9,567 bases of DNA from JBMOLK01 sp049325575 (GCA_049325575.1 JBMOLK010000192.1:1-9567), one strand, 5' to 3'. Shown: positions 1-6,026, numbered from the stretch's first letter. Translations and numbers: made by a program. The notes: generated by a model not told the origin, from the letters alone.

Positions 1-130
1 AAAGTCCCTTAGTCAGGGGCTGCTTTTGTGTACCCATTTTTAGGTGGAAAGCAAAAAAGCATGTTAAAATTTAGGAGTTTAAAGGTGAAAGTACTGCAAA
101 AAGCTAGGGAATCCAAAACATTAAATCCCC
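1..130 (+). repeat. IS91-type element end, copy 1 (direct repeat of 5065-5193)
   Basis: This segment is nearly identical to 5065-5193, in the same orientation, over its whole length, with only scattered substitutions and indels. It starts with a stem-loop (arms 3-9 and 15-21) followed by a T-rich stretch and ends in a CATTAAATCCCC-type terminus. Copy 2 lies directly downstream of a decayed IS91-family transposase, so I infer that this copy is the right end of a second such element whose body lies left of the window. The sequence after position 130 is attC-type palindromic DNA, so the element appears to have inserted into or truncated a cassette recombination site. It has no convincing coding content; an open frame on the minus strand across it is incidental. 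Confidence 0.75.
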
Positions 131-135
131 ACATA

Positions 136-277
136 GAGCTTTCAGTTCCAGCGGCTTCGTTCATCATGCAATTCCGAAATTTCCGGCGAGTTTGCACAAA
201 AAAAGCTCTATCCCTTTTCAGTCAAGGATAGAGCTTTTTTACGCCGAAAACTTCGGAATGTTGGCTAAGTGTTAGCC
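136..277 (-). repeat. attC-like site downstream of cassette A, truncated at its far end by an IS91-type terminus
   Basis: On the minus strand the site opens with the core GGCTAAC (277-271) and an adjacent inverted copy, TTAGCC, then a long stem. Arm 242-259 pairs with arm 171-188 at 16 of 18 positions. The core belongs to cassette A: the 17 nt at 271-287 match the complement of the cassette start at 1242-1258 at 16 of 17 positions. The core is closer to the classical integron GCCTAAC/GTTAGGC motif than the TATAAC-type cores of the other sites here, so cassette A probably came from a different attC lineage. No clean partner GTT core can be seen before the IS91-type end at 130, so the site is probably no longer functional. 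A terminator-like hairpin forms its apical part. Confidence 0.65.
198..240 (-). terminator. Rho-independent terminator-like hairpin in the attC apex
   Basis: A near-perfect stem of about 15 bp (AAAAAAGCTCTATCC at 199-213 pairing with GGATAGAGCTTTTTT at 226-240) encloses a 12-nt loop. A-runs and T-runs flank the stem on both sides, so it could terminate transcription in either direction. It lies about 100 nt past the stop of the cassette A gene and exactly between the two long arms of the attC stem. It would therefore be the tip of the folded site as well as a terminator. Confidence 0.7.
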
Positions 278-343
278 GAAGTCATTGTCCTCTTTGCATT
301 ACTTTAAATATTACTAAGCTACGATTCTGGAATCTATTTATAT

Positions 344-1165
344 TTAGAATTGCTGCATTAATTCCAATTTTCTTTGCTCTATCAGTCTTTTAACTTCCCT
401 TAAATTATTTTTTGCTTCATCTGAACCATGTTTGGATTCCAAGTTTATTATGTCCTTATATGAAAATCCTTCAATATTCCCCCATTTTTTCCAAGGTATT
501 TTATCAAAAGTATTATGCTTATAATATTCTATTGGATTCATTGAACCAGGGACATAATTATATGTTCCCATGTTAGCAGAATCTGTAACTATTTCTCCAG
601 TCTTAGAATTATAAACAGCCTCAAACCTACCATTTGACGAAATAAATTTAACATTTAAAGCCCCGTCTATCCCCTCAAAATCATATCTATGGTATTTTGC
701 GCTAAATAGCTTCCATTTACCACTAGCAGCTAAAGTTATCATTTCATCTAATTTTTTGGGTGCATCACTATATGAGTTCAATGTGTTTCTGAAAAAGTGC
801 ATTTCCTCAGTTATACTATCTAATTCTCTAATACTTTTATCAAACATCTCAAAATAACGATTAAAATTATCGTGATTTTCTAAAGTGAGTGGGTTATTTT
901 CTAAATCCTTCATCATTTTTGCTATGACTATCCTGGCTGCGATTTGCTTTGATCCATCAAAAACATACCATTTGTCATTTTCTAATCTTACTTGTTCAAA
1001 TAATTCATCAAGTCTATCAAAATATTCATCGGATAAGAATTCTGTACTATCTTCATATCTACTTTCATACAATTCTGAATTCCATACTATATTGTGTTGG
1101 TTATATCTAATAGATAACAATATAATAATTATGCCTAAGCAAATAGCAACTTTTTTCCTAATCAT
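344..1165 (-). CDS. Cassette A gene: membrane-anchored protein of unknown function (273 aa)
   Basis: I chose the ATG at 1165 because a GAGGAAG ribosome binding site precedes it by 5 nt; an ATG 16 codons upstream has no such site. The N-terminus is two basic residues followed by one hydrophobic segment (about residues 5-20) and no clear lipobox, so a signal anchor with an extracytoplasmic body is likely. The body is acidic and probably helical (about residues 30-150). A more structured segment at about 178-230 reads RFEAVYNSKTGEIVTDS, then MGTYNYVPGS, then PWKKWGN. I recall similar segments in clostridial and bacilliar secreted proteins, some associated with toxins, but I cannot assign a domain. 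The gene is the only one in its cassette, which is flanked by self-complementary ends. A candidate promoter lies in the attC just upstream (1364-1392). Function is unknown. Confidence 0.8.
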   Translation of the reverse strand: MIRKKVAICLGIIIILLSIRYNQHNIVWNSELYESRYEDSTEFLSDEYFDRLDELFEQVRLENDKWYVFDGSKQIAARIVIAKMMKDLENNPLTLENHDNFNRYFEMFDKSIRELDSITEEMHFFRNTLNSYSDAPKKLDEMITLAASGKWKLFSAKYHRYDFEGIDGALNVKFISSNGRFEAVYNSKTGEIVTDSANMGTYNYVPGSMNPIEYYKHNTFDKIPWKKWGNIEGFSYKDIINLESKHGSDEAKNNLREVKRLIEQRKLELMQQF

Positions 1166-1251
1166 AATAACTTCCTCATTTTGAATAAAAATTTCTTGAA
1201 ACAAGGATTCCAAGAAAATTTTTTGAGTTTTTTACATTATTCAATAACTTC

Positions 1252-1432
1252 GGCTAACGTCCGCGCATTCACAAGGCCGATGAACTGGACCCACAGAGCC
1301 TTTCTTCTTTGGCGGTGCTTGCCGCCCAATGAATCGGTCTGTTGCGAATATCAATGTAGGATAATTCTACCATAGTTAATATGTTCTGTGAAGACACTCC
1401 GCCACCCCTGGGTGTGAATGCATTGTTATAAG
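1252..1432 (-). repeat. attC-like site between cassettes B and A (about 181 nt)
   Basis: On the minus strand it runs from core CTTATAAC (1432-1425, end of cassette B) to core GTTAGCC (1258-1252, start of cassette A). The inner arms pair perfectly: GCATTCACA just after the first core matches TGTGAATGC just before the second. The part near the second core (ACCGATTC, GGCGG, AGGCTCTGTGGGTCC) closely matches the same part of the site at 6027-6211, so the two are paralogous. An AT-rich insert at 1344-1392 makes this one of the longer sites and carries a promoter-like sequence. Confidence 0.75.
1364..1392 (-). promoter_or_regulatory. Candidate promoter inside attC, reading into cassette A
   Basis: On the minus strand there is TTCACA (1392-1387), a 17-nt spacer and an extended -10 TGGTAGAAT (1372-1364). 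The -35 matches the sigma-A consensus at five of six positions, and the TG dinucleotide compensates for the imperfect -10. It lies in the AT-rich variable part of the attC, about 200 nt upstream of the cassette A start codon. The cassette gene could thus be expressed without an external integron promoter. Confidence 0.5.
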
Positions 1433-1456
1433 ATGTGGGGCGCTTCTAGTTTCAGA

Positions 1457-1475
1457 GGCCAACAGGACGTCGGCC
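1457..1475 (-). other. Cassette-end hairpin of cassette B
   Basis: GGCC (1457-1460) and GGCC (1472-1475) pair around a loop. This occupies the same place relative to the core as the hairpins at 5313-5328, 7536-7554 and 8425-8440, preceded on the plus strand by AGAG or a similar motif. Between the SMR remnant (ending near 1541) and this hairpin I see only AT-rich sequence with no gene. Confidence 0.5.
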
Positions 1476-1540
1476 CCTTTAACAAAACATAATCAGCCGC
1501 TAAGTCATAATATATAAAGAGTGTAAAGTGTCAAATACTA

Positions 1541-1814
1541 TTAATAATATATCAAACAATACGTCCTTCCAGCAATAATTAAAGTAATACAAAATTCTTT
1601 GCTATGTTTATTTGTTTTTAGGAAGAACAAATCTTTTTTTGCTAGAGCAGTAGTACCAGGCCTCTACAAAATTGCTTAAACAACAATAAGTCTATAAATT
1701 AAATAGCCATATAATAACTGAAGAAATGAGTTCCGTAAATTCATTTGAAAATTTCATTAAGTTTGCTACCAATACTTCGAAACTAATGGCAAGAACCAAA
1801 AACACCCAATACAA
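1541..1814 (-). pseudogene. Broken small multidrug resistance (SMR, EmrE/QacC-type) efflux gene
   Basis: A TTG codon at 1814, six nt after an AAGGGA ribosome binding site, opens a 40-codon frame ending in TAG at 1692-1694. The peptide begins MYWVFLVLAISFEV and continues LMKFSNEFTELISSV. It matches the first helix of SMR pumps, including the conserved membrane Glu at residue 13 (Glu14 in EmrE) and the MKFS-x-x-FT motif. Full-length SMR proteins have about 105-110 residues and four helices; only helix 1 and the start of helix 2 are intact. Further down, in another frame, PGTTALA and ITLIIAG resemble the later GTAYA and LIIAGV segments, with stops between, so the whole gene seems to have decayed in place. 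It follows the 140-aa membrane protein gene by 14 nt and was probably the third gene of the TetR operon in cassette B. Confidence 0.7.
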
Positions 1815-1827
1815 GAAATGTCCCTTA

Positions 1828-2250
1828 TTAGACGCTTTTAGGTATCTTATTTATATCATGTGAAAAGTGCTTAATAAAATAAGCACCAACCGATAGGCAA
1901 TATACCTTAATAGCAATTTCAATTAATTCATCTACCGTTAAATTAAATATCAAACCTGTATTTATACCATAAAGTAAAGCATATAATCCTAGAAAAATCA
2001 TACTTGATGCAGTTATTAAGCCAAAAATAATAGATTTTTTTATATTATCTTTTTTAATGGAAATAGCTAACAATATTGAGTTTATTGCAATCCAAAAATC
2101 AGCAACTGCAAATGACATAAACCAGTGTTTATATCCAGGTATCACTTCCTCAACAGGAAACAACCCGGCAAAAACAAGAGACCAATATGCAGTAATTCCA
2201 ACTGCTGTAAAAGCACTAAAACCGAATATGATTTTTTTACTATTCATCAT
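1828..2250 (-). CDS. Cassette B: four-helix membrane protein of unknown function (140 aa)
   Basis: The protein has four predicted hydrophobic segments, at about residues 8-28, 46-64, 73-95 and 112-128, separated by short loops, so it is an inner-membrane protein. Its start overlaps the stop of the TetR gene (TAATGATG), and an AGAGG site lies inside the end of that gene, so translation is coupled. Either ATG of the ATGATG pair may be used; the second gives 139 aa. It sits between a TetR repressor gene and an SMR pump remnant, so it was probably co-regulated with a drug or toxic-compound efflux system. I do not recognise the family and cannot say whether it is a pump subunit or an accessory protein. 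Confidence 0.85.
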   Translation of the reverse strand: MMNSKKIIFGFSAFTAVGITAYWSLVFAGLFPVEEVIPGYKHWFMSFAVADFWIAINSILLAISIKKDNIKKSIIFGLITASSMIFLGLYALLYGINTGLIFNLTVDELIEIAIKVYCLSVGAYFIKHFSHDINKIPKSV

Positions 2251-2885
2251 TACTTCCTCTCGCTTACTATAATACTTTCAATAATATTTGAAAAAAACAA
2301 TTGCTCATTACATTCTTCTATTGAATTACACTTAGAATGCAGTATACATTGTTGAAGGACACCATCCATAGAGCCAATCAGACACATAGCAAAACTCCAA
2401 GTGTCAATACTATTCTTAAATACTCCCATTAAGACACCTTCATCTAGTACCTCCTTAATAATACCTATACAATCTGCATAAATTTCTCGTAATTTCACCC
2501 CAAAGTTTTCATTGATACTTGAAAACTCTACCAGCATTTTCATAGGCAAAACACATATATTTAAATCGTCAAATGATTTTTGATAAGAATATCCGATAAT
2601 CTGCATAAGCTTTTCATAAGGATCAAGATTTGTTTGTCTACTTATTTCTCTTATTTTCTCAAGATATTCTTCTCTGACATAGTTTATAACCTCAAAAAAT
2701 AACTCATCTTTGTTTTTAAAGTGCCAATATAAAGCTGGTTTAGATATTCCTACCCTGTTAGCAATATCAGTTAAACTAGTATTAGAAAAGCCCTTGGCAA
2801 TAATGATTTCAACCGCCGACTTAACTATTCCCTTTTTTACCACTACGCCAGATTCCCTATTTTTTATGCGAGCTATATTTATCAC
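2250..2885 (-). CDS. TetR/AcrR-family transcriptional regulator (cassette B, 211 aa)
   Basis: The N-terminal third is a TetR DNA-binding domain. A helix-turn-helix lies at about residues 36-56, with the hallmark TSLTDIANRVGISKPALYWHF followed by KNKDELFFEVI. The rest is an all-helical ligand-binding and dimerisation domain without recognisable ligand residues. The length (about 210 aa) is normal. A consensus sigma-A promoter and a palindrome lie directly upstream, and the two following genes are a membrane protein (overlapping stop and start) and an SMR pump remnant. It is therefore probably an autorepressor relieved by a compound that the operon exports. The start is uncertain: the GTG at 2885 is embedded in its own AGGGGTGAT ribosome binding site. 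Starts a few codons downstream would need a non-ATG codon and would not touch the DNA-binding domain. Confidence 0.9.
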   Translation of the reverse strand: MINIARIKNRESGVVVKKGIVKSAVEIIIAKGFSNTSLTDIANRVGISKPALYWHFKNKDELFFEVINYVREEYLEKIREISRQTNLDPYEKLMQIIGYSYQKSFDDLNICVLPMKMLVEFSSINENFGVKLREIYADCIGIIKEVLDEGVLMGVFKNSIDTWSFAMCLIGSMDGVLQQCILHSKCNSIEECNEQLFFSNIIESIIVSERK

Positions 2886-2895
2886 CCCTATTTAT

Positions 2896-2938
2896 TTACC
2901 GGTAATTTAATTATATAAATAAAGCATGATTCTGTCAA
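2896..2938 (-). promoter_or_regulatory. Promoter and likely TetR operator of cassette B
   Basis: On the minus strand there is TTGACA (2938-2933), a spacer of exactly 17 nt and TATAAT (2915-2910): a perfect sigma-A promoter. Four nt after the -10 begins the 10-bp palindrome TTACCGGTAA (2905-2896), which covers the expected transcription start and is about 10 nt upstream of the start codon of the TetR gene. A palindrome in that place is what an autorepressing TetR protein would bind. The binding is inferred; the promoter and palindrome are seen directly. This is the strongest promoter in the window and makes the cassette independent of outside transcription. Confidence 0.8.
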
Positions 2939-2998
2939 TTTAAATTAATGATGAGATATTATAAATAACTTACATTTATAGTGTCTGCCTAAAAAGCT

Positions 2999-3013
2999 GC
3001 CATACTATGTGGC
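2999..3013 (-). other. Cassette-start hairpin of cassette B
   Basis: GCCATA and TGTGGC pair around a 3-nt loop with one wobble. The hairpin lies 20-odd nt inside the cassette start, in the same place as those at 5994-6010, 7304-7321, 8240-8254 and 8989-9005. Confidence 0.45.
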
Positions 3014-3034
3014 GGACATCTATACGCCCCATTT

Positions 3035-3159
3035 CTTATAACGTTGGCATACCCGACGTGACTGTGACTTAGAGCGACGTCTCTTGCTGAAGCTATGTGG
3101 CACGACACACACTCCTTGCCCCTTCTTTCCGTGCCCTCTGTGAGTATGCGTGGTTGGAC
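3035..3159 (-). repeat. attC-like site between cassettes C and B (125 nt)
   Basis: On the minus strand it runs from core GTCCAAC (3159-3153), which fits the integron RYYYAAC motif except at one position, to core GTTATAAG (3042-3035). The arm CACGCATACTC after the first core pairs with GGGTATG before the second. The second core belongs to the start of cassette B: plus-strand 3025-3042 (CGCCCCATTTCTTATAAC) matches the minus strand of the far end of that cassette (1442-1425) at 16 of 18 positions. This block lies between the stop of the cassette C gene (3224) and the promoter of the TetR gene. A minus-strand open frame across it (3237-2989) is not a gene. Confidence 0.75.
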
Positions 3160-3223
3160 GATGTAACCCTCAAACACCATAGACCTCAGAGACTTTCCCT
3201 CCTGATTCCTTGCTTTCCTGCTA

Positions 3224-3847
3224 TTATTTTTGAGCAATTTTTTTAAAAGATATCATTTTGTAAAACACACAAAATAACATATATATAATTTCAATAGCAA
3301 ACAACGAAATAACCAAATAAATTCCAATTAACACATTAAACTCAATAAAAATCGTATAAAATCTCTTAATCTCTATAATTAAATTATAAAAGCCATAATT
3401 TCCAGGTAGCTGCATAAAACTATTCCCATAATGATAGCTTCCAGCTATTAACATAATAAAACTTAAAAAAATATTTACTATTAAACATTGAATAAAAAAG
3501 TCTGCAATTTTGTTTTTTTTTGATATAAAATCAAATAAGGTGATCAACAAACACCCAACAACAAATGCCACAATATAAGAAATCTCTACTAATGCCCCTA
3601 AAGATAGTTTATCGTTTTCTTCAATACGAAAAAGTAATCCGAACAACAAATAGCAGAATACGAAAGCATATATTATTTTATTAGCTGAAGGGTTTATAAA
3701 AATTTTAATGACTTTAACAACCCAGAAGCTAATGGCTATTGAACAAAAGGGTATTATATATCTAAAATACGAATAACCATTCCAAATATCTCTACTTGTA
3801 CTTGTTGCCTCTATAAAAATATAATTTATAGCTAATGAAAGGAACAC
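3224..3847 (-). CDS. Cassette C: polytopic membrane protein of unknown function (207 aa from GTG; possibly frameshifted at its 5' end)
   Basis: The protein is very hydrophobic, with about six membrane segments and short charged loops, and ends in a basic tail (KMISFKKIAQK). I recognise no family. The given start is a GTG within the first hydrophobic segment, and no good ribosome binding site precedes it. The same frame stays open upstream for 17 more codons (KITDKFKNALFALTT...), giving a much more natural amphipathic start to helix 1. A tandem ATG at 3920/3917 leads MMEKGKKVK in another frame, and removing one A from the AAAA run at 3894-3897 joins the two frames. The true gene may thus be 3920-3224 with a one-base frameshift, either real decay or a sequence error. 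The cassette start around 3950 also looks rearranged. Confidence 0.65.
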   Translation of the reverse strand: MFLSLAINYIFIEATSTSRDIWNGYSYFRYIIPFCSIAISFWVVKVIKIFINPSANKIIYAFVFCYLLFGLLFRIEENDKLSLGALVEISYIVAFVVGCLLITLFDFISKKNKIADFFIQCLIVNIFLSFIMLIAGSYHYGNSFMQLPGNYGFYNLIIEIKRFYTIFIEFNVLIGIYLVISLFAIEIIYMLFCVFYKMISFKKIAQK

Positions 3848-3937
3848 GATTGTTGTCAGAGCAAAGAGAGCATTTTTAAATTTATCAGTTATCTTTTACC
3901 TTCTTTCCTTTTTCCATCATCTCACTAAAACCACTTC

Positions 3938-4013
3938 GGAGCCCTGCTCCATGCTCGTTACCTCCCCAGGCCCTTACACAAACGCATTGATGAACTAAAC
4001 CGCTTGTAGCGGT
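3938..4013 (-). repeat. Degenerate attC-like remnant upstream of cassette C
   Basis: Two small hairpins bracket this stretch: GGAGC/GCTCC at 3938-3950 and ACCGCT/AGCGGT at 3999-4013, in the positions of the cassette-start and cassette-end hairpins elsewhere. Between them, CCCTTACACAAACGCATTG resembles the plus-strand flank CCCTTGTGTGAGTGCTTTG of the site at 5280. The AAC/GTT cores are not clear, the bracketed part is only about 45 nt, and the cassette C end (GTCCAAC at 3159) has no complementary partner here. I read this as a site that lost its middle and cores by deletion. Confidence 0.45.
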
Positions 4014-4102
4014 GGCATATTAACATTCAAATATACTACAACAATTTTACCACACTTTCCCTTAGAATTGAATCAAATATATTTTAAGGAAGGTGTTTGA
4101 CC
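4014..4102. other. AT-rich leader between attC remnant and IS91-type element
   Basis: There is no gene here. On the minus strand 4052-4044 reads TGGTAAAAT, an extended -10 with a poor -35 (TTCAAT, 17 nt upstream) that would read into cassette C. On the plus strand AAGGAAGG about 10 nt before the ATG at 4103 is the ribosome binding site of the decayed recombinase. The left boundary of the IS91-type element must lie in this stretch, but I cannot place it. Confidence 0.35.
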
Positions 4103-4357
4103 ATGACAAATAACCAAGCATTTAAGAAAATGAAACAATTGATGGAACTCAGGGGTTTTGCTTGTTAACGGCATAATTAAATTGTGCACTTAAGGCATTT
4201 CACAAGCCATTTCTCTCTTGAATTTAGTGATATGAACTATGACCATGTAAGAGACTTTTTGCAACATGCAATCAATATAAGAAAACTTAGCAGTGAGTAC
4301 ATTAATTCCTGCTACAGTGCCATCAACTTCCTTTATGAAGCATATACCACGTATTAA
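4103..4357 (+). pseudogene. Tyrosine recombinase fragment (N-terminal core-binding domain) paired with IS91-type transposase
   Basis: In frame from ATG 4103 the translation begins MTNNQAFKKMKQLMELRGF, then has stops at codons 22 and 26. It continues as HFTSHFSLEFSDMN, YDHVRDFLQHAINIRKLSS and YINSCYSAINFLYEA before a further stop. This is the SAM-like core-binding domain of a phage-integrase-type recombinase of the kind that accompanies IS91-family elements. The catalytic domain (R..HxxR..Y) is absent: after about 85 codons the sequence runs straight into the transposase zinc-binding region, so an internal deletion has fused the two genes. It is not functional. It is unlikely to be the integron integrase because it lacks the catalytic part and pairs with IS91. 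Confidence 0.75.
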
Positions 4358-4372
4358 GAAAAAAAGAAAGTT

Positions 4373-5037
4373 TCCTGCCGAATCGCTAGTCTAGGTACGC
4401 ATATCGAAGATTGCCTGGCATGCGGACACAAAAAAGTATTCTATAATTCCTTCCGTAACAGACACTGTCACAAATCCCAAAATACTTCAAAGGAAGAATG
4501 GGTTGAAGCTAGAAAGTCTGAACTCATAAATACTCGCTATTTCCATGTTGTATTTACCGTACCGGACTTATTGAATAAATTAATTTACAGTAATCAGGAA
4601 CAGCTCTATAAACTTCTTTTTACTTGCGCTTCACAAACTCTTACAGAACTTGCAATGGACAAAAAATATCTTGGAGTCCAAATTGGTATTACTACAATCC
4701 TCCATACATGGGGGCAAAACCTCTCTTTCCATCCTCATATCCATTGTATTCTCCCAGGCGGTGTTTATCATCTACAGGCACAGAGTTTAGACACTCAAGA
4801 AAGAAGTTTTTTATAACGGTAAGAGTTATGAGTAGAAAGTTGAGAGGCAAATTTATGCACCATTTATGTCTTCTACTAAATAACAAAAATATTACTACCC
4901 CGCAAGATATTGATTTTACTGAAGGAAATCAAACGACTTAGCAGGCATGAGATTCTAAAAAATTTTTTAGGCCAGATATATTTTGTTGTCCTCTGTGTGG
5001 ATCAGAGTTTATAAACAGAATTGTTTTAAGAGAATAG
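4373..5037 (+). pseudogene. IS91-family transposase, truncated and frameshifted
   Basis: The first frame (4373-4816) opens with a decayed zinc-binding domain (CRIASLGTHIEDCLACGHKK, then NRHCHKS where CPKC is expected, so ligands are lost). It continues through RYFHVVFTVPDLLNKL to the family hallmark HPHIHCILPGG. The frame then shifts: VRVMSRKLRGKFMHHL follows in the next frame to 4941. A C-terminal scrap with a CPLCGSEFINRIVLRE motif ends at 5037. IS91-family transposases are about 380-400 aa HUH enzymes that move by rolling circle. Here the start, one or more middle parts and the catalytic tyrosine region are missing or out of frame. The element fills the slot between cassettes D and C. Confidence 0.85.
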
Positions 5038-5064
5038 CTCTAATCTTACGGAATAAGAATGCAA

Positions 5065-5193
5065 AAAGTCCCTTAGTCAGGGGCTATTTTTGTGTACCCT
5101 TTTTTAGGTGGAAAGCAAAAAGCATGTTAAAATTTAGGAGTTTAAAGGTGAAAGTACTGTAAAAAACGAGGGAATCCAAAACATTAACTCCCC
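5065..5193 (+). repeat. IS91-type element end, copy 2 (direct repeat of 1-130)
   Basis: This directly follows the decayed IS91 transposase and repeats positions 1-130. It starts with the terminator-like stem-loop (arms 5067-5073 and 5079-5085, then TATTTTTG) and ends in ACATTAACTCCCC at 5193. Immediately afterwards the sequence becomes cassette attC DNA (GTGCCCGACAAATCG...). Because both copies stop at the same motif and then change to unrelated attC sequence, I place the element boundary at about 5193. Confidence 0.75.
5067..5091 (+). terminator. Terminator-like hairpin at the IS91-type end
   Basis: AGTCCCT and AGGGGCT form a 7-bp stem (one G-T pair) with a TAGTC loop, followed by ATTTTTG and preceded by AAAAA. 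It would end plus-strand transcription of the transposase. The same structure is present at 3-27 in copy 1. Confidence 0.6.
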
Positions 5194-5287
5194 GTGCCCG
5201 ACAAATCGATATGGCAGGATGACCTCTGGGATGACCCACGTCAGCTATTCTTCCTGACCTGCCCTTGTGTGAGTGCTTTGTTCTATG
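5194..5287 (-). repeat. Half attC-like site at the end of cassette D, cut by the IS91-type element
   Basis: On the minus strand the core CATAGAAC (5287-5280) is followed by the arm AAAGCACTCACACAAGGG and about 70 nt of loop sequence, then stops at the IS91-type terminus (5193). The partner GTT core is missing. The outer flank GCGTGGTACATCATAGAAC (5298-5280, minus) matches the plus strand at the start of cassette D (6016-6034) at 17 of 19 positions. It differs from the ends of the neighbouring cassettes, which shows that the two ends belong to one mobile unit. Confidence 0.7.
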
Positions 5288-5312
5288 ATGTACCACGCCC
5301 CGCGAAGCAAGA

Positions 5313-5328
5313 GCCACACGGACGTGGC
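5313..5328 (-). other. Cassette-end hairpin of cassette D
   Basis: GCCAC and GTGGC form a perfect 5-bp stem around a 6-nt loop, 15 nt outside the core flank. It follows GCGAAGCAAGA on the plus strand, the same lead-in as at 8415-8425, whereas the stem sequence there is different. Confidence 0.55.
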
Positions 5329-5347
5329 GACCTATAATTTTCTTATT

Positions 5348-5965
5348 TTACTTTTTATAAAATGTTTCAAATCCATTGTTTATAATACTTGCACCATTCG
5401 GTACTTGGATTAAAACTCGGCATGCATTTAAGAAATCTACACAAGCTCCTATTGCGTTAATTATACAAAGCAACACTATATAAACATTTAGTAATCCTAT
5501 TGTTTCGAGGATAAGCGGCAATACAATTGATAAAATTATATATGGCATAACAGAAATCAGTATATATCTATCTTTTTTGATTATTTCAGTTGTAAAAACA
5601 AATCCAAATGCAAAGCTTATTCCGTAAAGTGTCTTATTTGATTTAAAAACATTTGGTATTAACAGCACGTGTATTAATTCATGAAATAACATAAATACAA
5701 ATATTCCAATAATATAAAAAATCGTTATAAGATTAATTTGAATAGAAATTTCAAAACCATTCTTATCGCTAATAAAATTCCACAGTGATGGTGATATCCA
5801 ATATAAAAACAGGAAGGTTACTCCTCCACATATAAAGGCAAATGGGAGTGAAAACAATACCGCATACAAGAAGGTATCCGGTTCTTTTATCTTTTTCCAA
5901 CCCTCCGATAAAAGTTGTCTGCTAAGTTCTTTATCTGTATGTGGCATTTTCGCAACAAATTTCAT
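5348..5965 (-). CDS. Cassette D: DUF3267-type putative membrane zinc metalloprotease (205 aa)
   Basis: The protein has an N-terminal soluble stretch (MKFVAKMPHTDKELSRQLL, then SEGWKKIKEP) followed by about four to five membrane segments. At about residues 95-99 the sequence FHELIHVLLIP carries an HExxH zinc motif at a membrane segment. A later segment, VDFLNACRVL near residues 177-185, includes an Asp that could be a third ligand; the C-terminus (PNGASIINNGFETFYKK) matches the family pattern. This fits DUF3267, described as putative zincin peptidases; no substrate is known. The start at 5965 is the second of two ATGs: the GAGGTGA ribosome binding site abuts the first and is better spaced for the second. 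The gene is the only one in its cassette and no promoter is evident. Confidence 0.85.
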   Translation of the reverse strand: MKFVAKMPHTDKELSRQLLSEGWKKIKEPDTFLYAVLFSLPFAFICGGVTFLFLYWISPSLWNFISDKNGFEISIQINLITIFYIIGIFVFMLFHELIHVLLIPNVFKSNKTLYGISFAFGFVFTTEIIKKDRYILISVMPYIILSIVLPLILETIGLLNVYIVLLCIINAIGACVDFLNACRVLIQVPNGASIINNGFETFYKK

Positions 5966-5993
5966 CATTCACCTCAAGCTTATTAAGTACTAT

Positions 5994-6010
5994 CCGCCCT
6001 GGATGGGCGG
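5994..6010 (-). other. Cassette-start hairpin of cassette D
   Basis: CCGCCC and GGGCGG form a perfect 6-bp stem with a TGGAT loop, 17 nt inside the cassette start flank. There is no T-run, so it is not a typical terminator. Confidence 0.55.
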
Positions 6011-6026
6011 TAAGAGCGTGATACTT

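Noticed and set aside
885..1184. Plus-strand open frame opposite the cassette A gene
   Set aside because: Antisense shadow of a convincing minus-strand gene; no ribosome binding site and no protein family resemblance.
2929..2990. Possible further gene or riboswitch between cassette B promoter and its start
   Set aside because: Only AT-rich sequence upstream of the promoter; no conserved fold or frame seen.
2989..3237. Minus-strand open frame of 82 codons between cassettes C and B
   Set aside because: It covers the palindromic attC-like block; the frame is open because the block is GC-rich. It has no ribosome binding site and no recognisable protein features.
4103..4357. Recombinase fragment as the integron integrase
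   Set aside because: It lies on the opposite strand inside an IS91-type element, lacks the catalytic domain, and resembles the recombinases that accompany IS91 elements.
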